Assembly (NCBI GenBank): GCA_948933715.1
Contig: CAQZPH010000044.1
Span: 1-6,454 of the forward strand
Reading direction: 5' to 3'
Source of the DNA: an uncultured Eubacteriales bacterium
GTDB lineage: Bacteria; Bacillota; Clostridia; Oscillospirales; Acutalibacteraceae
DNA: 6,454 nucleotides
Made by a program: the position numbers and the translations under genes. Shown here piece after piece: positions 1 through 5,488 of the stretch (its first letter is position 1; each line of letters opens with the position of its first letter). The notes beneath the pieces are model-generated. The model saw only the letters and a list, made by a program, of their open reading frames with translations. It was not told the DNA's origin and did no database searches.

Positions 1-1410
1 AAATTACCGTTTGTAAATGTTCCGGGAGCAGTCTATTCAGTTATATCTTTGTCTCCTACGATATTTTTTGCATGTCTTATGTCAATTTATAGAGGATATT
101 ACCAAGGCTTAAAAAATATGACACCAACAGCCATTTCTGAAATAATAGAGGCAACCTTTAAATTTTTTATAGGGTATATATTGTCGTATAGCATAATATA
201 TTGGGGATTTAAAGAATATTTGTCAAAGGGAACATTCCTTGGAAAACCATATGCCACAAAAGAATTAGCAGAAGCTGCGATTATGCCGTTTGCCTCAGCA
301 GGGGCAATACTTGGAATATCCATTGGAGCGGCAGCAGGATTTTTATATTTGGTGTTAAGAAGTAAAATTAAAGGAGATGGGATAACCAAAGAAGAGTGCT
401 TTAGTTCGCCGCAGGAAAAAGACTCTAAAAGTATAGCAAAAACACTTATAATGAGTGCATTACCTATTGGGTTAGGTGCTATAATTATGAATGTATCAGG
501 TTTAATAGATACAACTTTGATATTATATAGAATCCAACATATTATGAATGTGGCACCTGGTGAATTATTGTCAGTATATGGGTCAAAAATAAGTCAAGCA
601 ACGCTAAACAGCAAAGATGGAGTGCATGGATTTTTAATGGGCTGCTATTCTTTTACGTTGCCTTTGATGATGCTTGTACCAGCTATTACTCAGGCATTTG
701 GAATAGTTGCTTTGCCTTCTGTTACCGAAGCCTGGACAATAAAAGATAATAGAAAGCTAAAAAAGAGTATGGAATCAGTAATAAAAATGACTATGCTTGT
801 AACTATACCTGCGGGTATAGGGCTATCAGTTTTGGGAGCACCTATTCTGAGTATGATATACAAAAATCGCCCAGATGCTGTTAGCATTGCTTCGGGAATA
901 ATACCAGTATTGGGTATTGCAACAATATTTACAGCTGCTAGCACTCCAGTTTGCAGCATGCTGCAAGCTATTGGTAAAGTTGACTTGCCGGTGAAAATAA
1001 TATCTTTTGGTTTAGGAGTAAAAATAACTGTCAATTATTTATTAGTAGGAATTCCAAAAATCAATATACAAGGTGCAGGAATAGGTACCTTAGTTGGGTA
1101 TGCATTTATATTTGTAGTTTCTACTTTTATGTTATGTAAAGAAACGAATATATTGCCCGACTTTTTTGCAACAATAGTAAAACCTTTTTTTGCATCTCTT
1201 TTTTGTGGAGCAGCTGCAGTTGTTTCAATAATGATATTTAAAGGAAGAATGCCGCTTGTGATAGCGATTTTCTCTTCGATTATAATAGCAATGATAGTTT
1301 ATGGTTTGGCATTATTTGCTTTGGGGGCTTTAAGCCGCAATGATATAAAATTACTGCCAAAGGGAGAAAAACTTGTTAAAGTACTTGAAAAACTTCACAT
1401 TTTAAGATAA
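1..1410 (+). CDS. SpoVB/YabM-like MOP-superfamily flippase, 5' end cut by window edge
   Basis: This is the last 469 codons of an integral membrane transporter of the MOP superfamily (SpoVB, MurJ and Wzx relatives), which flip lipid-linked sugars across the cytoplasmic membrane. The frame is open through base 1, so the real start lies outside the window; SpoVB-type proteins run to about 500-550 residues, so perhaps 50-90 N-terminal residues are missing. The visible part has many hydrophobic segments and the family-typical stretch IYRGYYQGLKNMTPTA near visible residues 29-44, followed by a Glu/Lys-bearing helix. Later come a conserved LPSVTEAW-like segment and a PVCSMLQAIGKVDLPVK segment typical of the second half of the fold. 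It ends with a short basic cytoplasmic tail. By position before the HU-rqcP-yabPQ block it corresponds to B. subtilis yabM. Its substrate cannot be told from sequence. Family assignment is firm; the exact subfamily (SpoVB or YabM) is not. Confidence 0.9.
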   Translation, partial: KLPFVNVPGAVYSVISLSPTIFFACLMSIYRGYYQGLKNMTPTAISEIIEATFKFFIGYILSYSIIYWGFKEYLSKGTFLGKPYATKELAEAAIMPFASAGAILGISIGAAAGFLYLVLRSKIKGDGITKEECFSSPQEKDSKSIAKTLIMSALPIGLGAIIMNVSGLIDTTLILYRIQHIMNVAPGELLSVYGSKISQATLNSKDGVHGFLMGCYSFTLPLMMLVPAITQAFGIVALPSVTEAWTIKDNRKLKKSMESVIKMTMLVTIPAGIGLSVLGAPILSMIYKNRPDAVSIASGIIPVLGIATIFTAASTPVCSMLQAIGKVDLPVKIISFGLGVKITVNYLLVGIPKINIQGAGIGTLVGYAFIFVVSTFMLCKETNILPDFFATIVKPFFASLFCGAAAVVSIMIFKGRMPLVIAIFSSIIIAMIVYGLALFALGALSRNDIKLLPKGEKLVKVLEKLHILR

Positions 1411-1503
1411 AATAATATTAGTTTAATTCCTTTAGTGAAATATAAACAATTTTAAAGGGACCTAACTGTTAATTTTTTACAATCTTTCAAAAAAACCGAA
1501 AAA

Positions 1504-1758
1504 ATGTTGGACTTTAAGGAAAAAAGCATATATACTATAGGTGGTTAGTAAAATTTTTAAGTATTATAAAACTGACAGATGAAGTTGTCCTTTAAAGTAA
1601 GCCGAGATACAGTAGAAATATTTATAACGAAAGTTATGTAAGTGAATATTAAAAACGCAGAGTTTTTTAAGGAGAAGGATTTATAAAAATAGAATTAATG
1701 TAAAACTAATAGATGTACAAATGAATTAGATATTAAGTATCTATGAAAGGAAAAAATT
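1504..1758 (+). pseudogene. mazG: Decayed mazG (yabN) relic, frameshifted and internally deleted
   Basis: There is no intact gene between the flippase and HU, where MazG nucleoside triphosphate pyrophosphohydrolase is expected by synteny. Short peptides resembling MazG appear here in the expected order but in shifting frames. MLDFKEKSIYTIGG (1504-1545) resembles the MazG N-terminus. LVKFLSIIKLTDE (1545-1583) resembles the helix DDLLEIMRILRSEDG. CPLK (1586-1597) stands where GCPWDK belongs. SRNIYNESYVSEY (1611-1649) resembles IRRNFIEETYEVVEA, the metal-site helix. IKNAEFFKEKDL (1648-1683) resembles AIDKNDAELLKEELGDLL. A possible C-terminal scrap, NELDIKYL then stop then KEKI, covers 1720-1758. 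Intact MazG genes of this class are roughly 750-800 bases, so most of the body is gone. The comparison is to my memory of the family consensus, not an alignment. Each piece alone is weak; their collinear order at the syntenic position is the argument. An untranslated HU leader is the alternative. Confidence 0.6.
1507..1536 (+). promoter_or_regulatory. Candidate sigma-A promoter for HU
   Basis: A TATACT box (1531-1536, five of six to TATAAT) lies 18 bases after TTGGAC (1507-1512, only three of six to TTGACA). It is the best pairing I found in the gap before HU and would give a leader of about 275 nt. It overlaps the first codons of the presumed mazG relic, so the match may be chance. HU is normally abundant and needs a promoter somewhere in this gap. 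Confidence 0.3.
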
Positions 1759-1770
1759 TAAGCTAGTTCT

Positions 1771-1788
1771 CAAAGCTATTTAGCTTTG
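1771..1788 (+). repeat. Inverted repeat (hairpin) in the HU leader
   Basis: CAAAGCTA and TAGCTTTG flank a TT centre, giving a perfect 7-8 bp stem that ends 17 bases before the HU GGAGG site (1806-1810). No U-tract follows, so it is not an intrinsic terminator. It could stabilise the 5' end of a processed HU mRNA or serve as a binding site; the sequence alone does not decide. Confidence 0.4.
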
Positions 1789-1819
1789 ATGAATAAATAT
1801 AAAATGGAGGTAGTCTAAA

Positions 1820-2098
1820 ATGAACAAAACAGAATTAGTAGCATCCGTAGCAGAAAGGAGTGGCCTTTCAAAGAAGGATTCTGAGAAGGCAGTTGCAGCA
1901 GTTATTGATTCAATTGTTGGGGCTGTAAAGAAAGCTGATAAGGTCCAACTTATAGGTTTTGGTACATTTGAACTGCGTTCGCGTAATGCAAGAACAGGTC
2001 GTGACCCAAGAACAAATAGACCAATTAGAATTCCAGCATGTAAAGTTCCAGCTTTCAAAGCAGGTAAAACATTTAAAGAAGCTGTTGCAAGAAGATAA
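1820..2098 (+). CDS. hup: HU-family DNA-binding protein
   Basis: This encodes HU, the small basic nucleoid protein that binds DNA as a dimer without strict sequence preference and bends it. The product is 92 residues, the usual HU length. Residues 1-45 form the helical dimerisation part (MNKTELVASVAERSGLSKKD). The HU/IHF signature begins at GFGTFELRSRNARTGRDP (residues 46-63), and Pro63 occupies the position of the proline that intercalates into DNA in HU/IHF. The C-terminal PAFKAGKTFKEAV helix is typical. Start choice is supported by GGAGG at 1806-1810, nine bases before ATG. In many Clostridia HU sits between mazG and the S4-domain gene rqcP, as here. A strong terminator follows within 13 bases, so HU is probably made from a short transcript in excess over the genes downstream. 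The identity is secure. Confidence 0.97.
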   Translation: MNKTELVASVAERSGLSKKDSEKAVAAVIDSIVGAVKKADKVQLIGFGTFELRSRNARTGRDPRTNRPIRIPACKVPAFKAGKTFKEAVARR

Positions 2099-2113
2099 GA
2101 ATTTAAATATAAA
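2085..2113 (+). promoter_or_regulatory. Candidate promoter for rqcP at the end of HU
   Basis: TTGCAA (2085-2090, four of six) and TATAAA (2108-2113, five of six) are separated by exactly 17 bases. Initiation about seven bases past the -10 box would fall near 2120, inside the left arm of the HU terminator hairpin. Such a transcript would lack most of the 5' arm and could not form the full terminator, so rqcP would be expressed while HU transcripts still stop. The AT-rich context makes a chance match possible. Confidence 0.4.
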
Positions 2114-2146
2114 ATCGACTTCTTAAATTAAGAAGTCGATTTTTTT
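2111..2146 (+). terminator. Intrinsic terminator after HU
   Basis: A near-perfect stem pairs AATCGACTTCTT (2113-2124) with AAGAAGTCGATT (2130-2141) around a small A/T loop, followed by a seven-T run (2140-2146). The left arm begins with a run of four A, so it could also work on the opposite strand, although no minus-strand gene ends here. It starts 12 bases after the HU stop codon and ends 11 bases before the rqcP start. Confidence 0.9.
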
Positions 2147-2157
2147 GGGAGAAAAAT

Positions 2158-2400
2158 ATGAGATTAGATAAATTTTTAAAGGTTTCAAGAATAATAAAAA
2201 GAAGAACAATAGCAAACGAAGCGTGTGATGCAGGACGAATTACAGTAAATGGTAGGAATGCCAAAGCATCGTATAATGTAAATGTTGGAGATAAGGTGGA
2301 AGTAGAACTAGGAAATAGAAAAATAAAGTTTAAGGTAATTAAAGTAAATGAATGTATTAAAAAAGAAGAAGCACAGAGCATGTACGAAATGATAGATTAA
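2158..2400 (+). CDS. rqcP: RqcP (YabO), S4-domain ribosome quality control factor
   Basis: The 80-residue product is an S4 RNA-binding domain protein matching RqcP/YabO, which binds the obstructed 50S subunit with RqcH and promotes alanine tailing of stalled nascent chains. The start MRLDKFLKVSRIIKRRT is close to the B. subtilis protein. VNGRNAKASYNVNVGDKVEVELG (split here as VNGRNAKASYNV, residues 30-41, and NVGDKVEVELG, residues 42-52) is the usual S4 beta region, and the C-terminal KKEEAQSMYEMI matches the conserved KKEEA-MY end. The length is close to the 86 residues of YabO. A GGGAG site (2147-2151) directly abuts the T-run of the HU terminator, six bases before ATG. Expression therefore needs read-through or the candidate promoter at the end of HU. 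The identity is firm. Confidence 0.95.
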   Translation: MRLDKFLKVSRIIKRRTIANEACDAGRITVNGRNAKASYNVNVGDKVEVELGNRKIKFKVIKVNECIKKEEAQSMYEMID

Positions 2401-2401
2401 A

Positions 2402-2430
2402 GAATATTGCCCTTTTTATATTCATAAATA
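2402..2430 (+). promoter_or_regulatory. Candidate sigma-E-type sporulation promoter for yabPQ
   Basis: GAATATT (2402-2408) fits the sigma-E -35 pattern G-H-ATATT, and 14 bases later CATAAATA (2423-2430) partly fits the -10 pattern CATACAAT (five of eight). The site lies in the rqcP-yabP gap, about 30 bases before the yabP start. In B. subtilis yabP and yabQ belong to the mother-cell sigma-E regulon, so the position is sensible. The region is very AT-rich, and the -10 match is incomplete. Confidence 0.4.
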
Positions 2431-2441
2431 TTTATATGAAT
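2420..2441 (+). repeat. AT-rich inverted repeat before yabP
   Basis: ATTCATA (2420-2426) and TATGAAT (2435-2441) form a 7 bp dyad around the 8-base centre AATATTTA, ending eight bases before the yabP ribosome binding site and overlapping the candidate sigma-E -10 box. It could be an operator or merely follow from base composition. It has no T-run, so it is not a good terminator for rqcP. Confidence 0.3.
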
Positions 2442-2448
2442 AATATAT

Positions 2449-2454
2449 GGAGGG
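2449..2454 (+). promoter_or_regulatory. Ribosome binding site that fixes the yabP start
   Basis: GGAGGG at 2449-2454 lies seven bases before ATG 2462. An earlier in-frame ATG at 2447 overlaps this site and has no binding site of its own, so 2462 is the start to use. Confidence 0.85.
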
Positions 2455-2461
2455 AACAAAC

Positions 2462-2743
2462 ATGCAAGAAGAAAAAAAGAACATAAAACTTTCTCATAAT
2501 TTAATATTAAAAGAGAGAAAGTCTTTAAATATATCAGGAGTGCTAGATGTTGATAGTTTCGATGATGGTGCAGTTATAGCTTATACAGAGCTAGGGGAAC
2601 TTACAATAAAAGGAGAGAATCTTCATATTAATAAAATAGATCTAGACAGCGGAGATCTTGAGCTTGATGGAGAAGTATATTTGCTTGAGTATACAGAGAA
2701 CAAACCATCAGGACAAGGTCTTTTTTCAAAGCTGTTTAAATAG
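2462..2743 (+). CDS. yabP: Sporulation protein YabP
   Basis: The 93-residue product matches the YabP/YqfC family of small beta-rich proteins made in the mother cell during sporulation and linked to spore coat or cortex assembly. It shows the family pattern in order: HNLILKERKSLNISGVLDVDSFD (His12 to Asp34, cited here as HNLILKERKSLNISGV and DVDSFD), then a TELGELTIKGENLHI segment (42-56) and a DSGDLELDGEVYLLEY segment (62-77). There is no signal peptide or membrane segment. The start at 2462 is preferred over an in-frame ATG at 2447 because GGAGGG lies between them. The stop TAG overlaps the ribosome binding site of yabQ (AGGAGC at 2742-2747), so the two genes are tightly coupled. A sigma-E-like promoter just upstream would match the family's regulation. 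Identity is secure; the molecular activity of the family is not known to me. Confidence 0.93.
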   Translation: MQEEKKNIKLSHNLILKERKSLNISGVLDVDSFDDGAVIAYTELGELTIKGENLHINKIDLDSGDLELDGEVYLLEYTENKPSGQGLFSKLFK

Positions 2744-2754
2744 GAGCTGAAAGT

Positions 2755-3288
2755 ATGGAGATAACTTTATTTTCCCAGACGACTTTTTTTTTATTATCGA
2801 TACTTTTAGGCGCAGCCTTAAGCCTATTATTTGATGTAATCAGAGTTGTTAATGCAGTTTTAAAGGATAACTTAAGAAGAGTTTTTTTTGAAGATATATT
2901 TTATTTTATAATAAGTGCTGTAGTGACATTTATATACATATTAATAGTAAATATGGGTGAAATACGAATATATATTATTGTCGGGGAAATAATCGGTTGG
3001 GTGTTATATAGGTTTACAATAGGCAATTTTATTTTTAAGATTGTTTTGATTGTAGTTAACTTTATGATAAAATGGTTAAAGAAGATAAATAAATTTTTAA
3101 TATCAAAGTTACCAAAAGAGCGAATTAAAAAATTAAAAAAGAGAATAGATAGCTTTAATTTAAAGTTAAAAAATAAATGCAAATTAAAGTTTAAGGGGTA
3201 TTTAAAAACCAACAAGAAAAATAAAAAGCCCAAGATTAATAAAAGACTTAATGTTAAATTAAATAAAAAATATATTGAAAAGTTATAA
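2755..3288 (+). CDS. yabQ: YabQ, spore cortex biosynthesis membrane protein
   Basis: YabQ is a sporulation membrane protein needed for spore cortex formation in B. subtilis, located at the membranes around the forespore. The 177-residue product has about four predicted membrane segments (roughly residues 7-29, 47-66, 71-86 and 92-108), with the family feature ALSLLFDVIRV (21-31) in the first. From Lys106 to the end the protein is a soluble, extremely basic tail with 27 lysines in 72 residues. This tail matches no domain I know. It lies 11 bases after yabP with an overlapping binding site, so both are surely co-transcribed. The tail-coding stretch is nearly all A and T, which could reflect AAA/AAT codon drift rather than selection. 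Assignment rests on the topology plus the neighbours YabP and DivIC. Confidence 0.88.
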   Translation: MEITLFSQTTFFLLSILLGAALSLLFDVIRVVNAVLKDNLRRVFFEDIFYFIISAVVTFIYILIVNMGEIRIYIIVGEIIGWVLYRFTIGNFIFKIVLIVVNFMIKWLKKINKFLISKLPKERIKKLKKRIDSFNLKLKNKCKLKFKGYLKTNKKNKKPKINKRLNVKLNKKYIEKL

Positions 3289-3304
3289 TATAATATGATA
3301 TGAT
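3275..3304 (+). promoter_or_regulatory. Candidate sigma-A promoter for divIC
   Basis: TTGAAA (3275-3280, five of six) sits in the last yabQ codons, 18 bases before TATGAT (3299-3304, five of six). Four -10-like hexamers overlap in register every five bases from 3284 to 3304 (TATAAT, TATAAT, TATGAT, TATGAT). Only the last has good spacing to TTGAAA. It would give a leader of about 45 nt for divIC and free that division gene from the sporulation genes upstream. Confidence 0.55.
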
Positions 3305-3357
3305 TAATAAAAGCATATTTTTGAAAGAAAATAAATTTTAAAAGGAAGTTAAGGGGT

Positions 3358-3669
3358 ATGGAAGTTGTAAAAAGAAAGAGAAAAATCAGCGAGAGCTTTG
3401 TTAATTGGAGCTTAAGAGTGTTGGTTTTAATTTTTGTTTTTTATATAGCTTTTATGTTGGTTAACCAGTATATTCAAATTAATAATAAAAAGAGAAACTT
3501 AGAAAATCTTAATTCACAGCTAGAACTTCAAGAAAAAAAGAACGAAGAATTAAAAAAAATTGCACAAGCATCAGACGAAGAAAATGAGGAATCTTTTATT
3601 CGAATGGCTCGTGAATTAAATCTTTCGAAACCCGATGAGAGAATTTTTGTAAATATATCTGGGAACTAA
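3358..3669 (+). CDS. divIC: DivIC/FtsB-family septum formation initiator
   Basis: DivIC is a bitopic division protein that joins DivIB/FtsQ and FtsL at the septum. The 103-residue product has the expected plan: a short basic cytoplasmic start (KRKRK at 5-9), one membrane helix at about 18-36, a coiled coil at about 38-72 rich in Leu, Glu and Lys, and a C-terminal motif FIRMARELNLSKPDERIFVN (80-99) that corresponds to the conserved ARE-L-L-KP-E-IF end of the family. Two possible binding sites precede the ATG: AAGGA at 3342-3346 and AGGGG at 3352-3356. The former has the more normal spacing. Its place between yabQ and the S1-domain gene is conserved from Bacillus to Clostridia. A vegetative promoter is likely just upstream. 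The family call is firm. Confidence 0.92.
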   Translation: MEVVKRKRKISESFVNWSLRVLVLIFVFYIAFMLVNQYIQINNKKRNLENLNSQLELQEKKNEELKKIAQASDEENEESFIRMARELNLSKPDERIFVNISGN

Positions 3670-3674
3670 ATTTT

Positions 3675-3681
3675 AAGGAGG
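3675..3681 (+). promoter_or_regulatory. yabR ribosome binding site with unusually long spacer
   Basis: AAGGAGG is an excellent site but ends 13 bases before ATG 3695, where five to nine is usual. The spacer contains seven consecutive T bases (3688-3694). No in-frame ATG, GTG or TTG occurs closer to the site, and the protein begins with the S1 domain as expected, so the start stands. Confidence 0.7.
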
Positions 3682-3694
3682 ACGTTGTTTTTTT

Positions 3695-4135
3695 ATGCAA
3701 CTAGAGGTTGGATCGATTGTTGAAGGCAAAATTACAGGAATAACAAGCTTTGGAGCCTTTGTTGAACTGCCAGAAGGAAAAAATGGTATGATTCATATTT
3801 CTGAAGTGTCTACCAACTTTGTTAAAGATATTAAGGATTATTTAAAAGAAGGTCAGATAGTTAAGGTTAAGGTTATTAATATTTCAGAAAAAGGTGAGGT
3901 TGCACTTTCAATAAAAAAAGCGCAGGCACCTAAAAATAAACAAGTTTTAAATCAAAATAGGTCTAATGGACCAGGAAACTTTGAATGGCAAAGTGCTAAA
4001 AAAAGCTCGGATGTCAGTTTTGAAGAGATGATGTCTTCTTTTAAACACGCGAGTGAAGAAAAAATTTCTGATTTAAAACGTGCAACAGAATCAAAACGTG
4101 GGGGATTTTCACGAAGAGGAGCCCAACGCTCCTAA
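3695..4135 (+). CDS. yabR: YabR-like S1-domain RNA-binding protein
   Basis: The 146-residue product starts with one complete S1 RNA-binding domain (about residues 3-75): VGSIVEGKITGITSFGAFVE, a GMIHISEVS motif (31-39) and a KVKVINISEKGEVALSIKKA-type end (57-76). After a flexible linker rich in Gln, Asn and Pro comes a second conserved patch, SFEEMMSSFKHASEEKISDL (108-127), typical of clostridial YabR proteins, then a basic Arg/Gly/Ser tail ending RRGAQRS. Such single-S1 proteins are thought to bind RNA or ribosomes; I cannot assign a more exact role. The gene starts 25 bases after divIC, so the two are likely co-transcribed, and an intrinsic terminator follows directly. A GC stem (GGAGC 4118-4122 with GCTCC 4128-4132) lies over the last codons. 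Position and domain plan make the call secure. Confidence 0.92.
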   Translation: MQLEVGSIVEGKITGITSFGAFVELPEGKNGMIHISEVSTNFVKDIKDYLKEGQIVKVKVINISEKGEVALSIKKAQAPKNKQVLNQNRSNGPGNFEWQSAKKSSDVSFEEMMSSFKHASEEKISDLKRATESKRGGFSRRGAQRS

Positions 4136-4140
4136 ATATA

Positions 4141-4168
4141 AAAAGGGTCGATTAGTTCGGCCCTTTTT
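4141..4168 (+). terminator. Intrinsic terminator after yabR
   Basis: AAAAGGGTCG (4141-4150) pairs with CGGCCCTTTT (4158-4167), with one G-U pair and a 7-base loop, then ends in a five-T run (4164-4168). It closes the divIC-yabR unit. It ends only 29 bases before the next start codon, leaving no room for a full promoter in between. Confidence 0.88.
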
Positions 4169-4197
4169 GAATGCAAACAGAAAAGAGGAAAATAAAA

Positions 4198-5364
4198 ATG
4201 TTAATTATAAATGCTAAAATATATACTATGGATTCAGAAATAATAGAAAATGGGTTTATACATATAAAAGATACAAAGATAAATAAAGTTGGTCAAATGA
4301 AACATCTTAATGTTAAAGATGATAATATAATAGACATTAAAAATAAAAGTGTATATCCAGGGTTTATTGATGCCCATACACACATTGGTATATTTGAAAA
4401 TGGCCTTGGTTTTGAAGGCAATGATGGAAACGAATATACAGACCCATCAACCCCCAATTTAAGAGCGATAGACGCTGTTAATCCTATGGATAAATGTTTT
4501 GAGGAAGCAATTTCATCTGGGGTTACTACTGTTATAACGGGCCCTGGAAGCGCAAATCCGATAGGTGGTCAGCTCATCGCAATGAAGACATATGGAAATT
4601 GTGTGGATGATATGATAATTAAAAGCCCGGTGGCTATAAAGTTTGCATTTGGTGAAAACCCAAAAGTGGTCTATAATGAGAAAAATCAAACCCCAATGAC
4701 CAGAATGGCTACAGCAGCTATAATTAGAGAACAGCTTAATAAAGCTAAACGGTATAATGAAGATAAAAAGAAAGCAAAAAAAAGTCCAGGGGACTATGAT
4801 TTACCAGAATATGATGAGAAAAGCGAAGCATTGCTGCCGCTAATTAATAAAAAGATATCAGCGCATATTCATGCTCATAGAGCTGATGATATTTTTACAG
4901 CAATAAGAATAGCAAAAGAATTTGATATAGATTATGTTATAGTACATGGAACAGATAGCCATAACATAGTAGATAAATTAAAAAATGAAGATGCTAAAGT
5001 TTTATCAGGACCTATCTTATTAGATAGATCAAAGCCAGAGCTTATCAATTTAACCACAAAAACTCCGGGGATTTTATCAAGGGCAGGGCTAGAAACAGCT
5101 ATAATAACAGATCACCCAGAGACACCCATTCAATATTTATTGTTGTGTGCTGCTATAGCTATAAGAGATGGAATGGATGAATATGAATCGTTAAAAGCGA
5201 TAACGATAAACCCTGCAAGAATATGCAAAATAGAAGATAGGGTGGGCTCTATAACCAAAGGGAAAGATGCGGATTTAGTTATATATGATGGATCCCCTTT
5301 TGATATTATGAAAAAACCTTGTTTTGTTATATGTGAAGGTAAAATAATAAATAAAGATATGTGA
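4198..5364 (+). CDS. Metal-dependent amidohydrolase, imidazolonepropionase-like
   Basis: The 388-residue product belongs to the amidohydrolase superfamily (COG1228 type, related to imidazolonepropionase HutI). Key features are the HxH metal motif in FIDAHTH (His60, His62), a KFAFGENPKVVY signature of this subgroup (148-159), clustered histidines in AHIHAHR (His223, 225, 227), VHGTDSH (His250, His255), and the catalytic-type aspartate in TDHPETP (Asp305). The closing NPARICKIEDRVGSITKGKD (338-357) is the usual return to the small beta domain. The substrate cannot be named; no hut gene is nearby, so histidine breakdown is not supported. The start at 4198 follows GAGGAA (4185-4190). An earlier in-frame ATG at 4171 abuts the terminator with no binding site, and 4198 gives the family-typical MLIINAKIYTMD. 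The protein appears complete, with all ligands present. Confidence 0.9.
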   Translation: MLIINAKIYTMDSEIIENGFIHIKDTKINKVGQMKHLNVKDDNIIDIKNKSVYPGFIDAHTHIGIFENGLGFEGNDGNEYTDPSTPNLRAIDAVNPMDKCFEEAISSGVTTVITGPGSANPIGGQLIAMKTYGNCVDDMIIKSPVAIKFAFGENPKVVYNEKNQTPMTRMATAAIIREQLNKAKRYNEDKKKAKKSPGDYDLPEYDEKSEALLPLINKKISAHIHAHRADDIFTAIRIAKEFDIDYVIVHGTDSHNIVDKLKNEDAKVLSGPILLDRSKPELINLTTKTPGILSRAGLETAIITDHPETPIQYLLLCAAIAIRDGMDEYESLKAITINPARICKIEDRVGSITKGKDADLVIYDGSPFDIMKKPCFVICEGKIINKDM

Positions 5365-5378
5365 TTTCGATGTAATTC

Positions 5379-5408
5379 TTGGAATTATTTTTTGTTGTAT
5401 GATATAAT
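5379..5408 (+). promoter_or_regulatory. Strong candidate promoter for hpf
   Basis: A perfect TATAAT (5403-5408) carries an extended -10 TGA directly before it (5400-5402). TTGGAA (5379-5384, four of six) stands 18 bases upstream. The leader would be about 75 nt. The -35 box overlaps a small AT-rich hairpin, TAATTC/GAATTA (5373-5387), followed by six T, which may weakly end amidohydrolase transcripts. Confidence 0.7.
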
Positions 5409-5488
5409 ATACGTTAATAGGTTGCATCTATATTTTTAGAAACTCAATTACACTCACATTACTATTAATTTTTGAGGGGGATGTAAAA

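Noticed and set aside
1427..1478. Possible terminator after the flippase gene (TTCCTTTA with TAAAGGGA, then a T-run)
   Set aside because: The stem is only 6-8 bp with an 18-base loop, and the T-run starts 13 bases after the stem, too far for an intrinsic terminator.
1616..1650. Possible structured RNA or riboswitch with a GAAA tetraloop (ATAAC-GAAA-GTTAT) in the HU leader
   Set aside because: The stem is short and AT-rich, matches no riboswitch consensus I know, and the same bases are better explained as part of the mazG relic.
1780..2058. Minus-strand open frame opposite HU
   Set aside because: It is the antisense shadow of a secure HU gene, with no ribosome binding site of its own.
2901..3233. 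Minus-strand open frame opposite yabQ
   Set aside because: Its Phe/Leu/Asn-rich product simply mirrors the Lys/Asn codons of the YabQ tail.
5409..5488. raiA-type structured non-coding RNA upstream of hpf
   Set aside because: The leader is only about 75-80 bases, AT-rich, and shows no long stems; the known raiA RNA is much larger.
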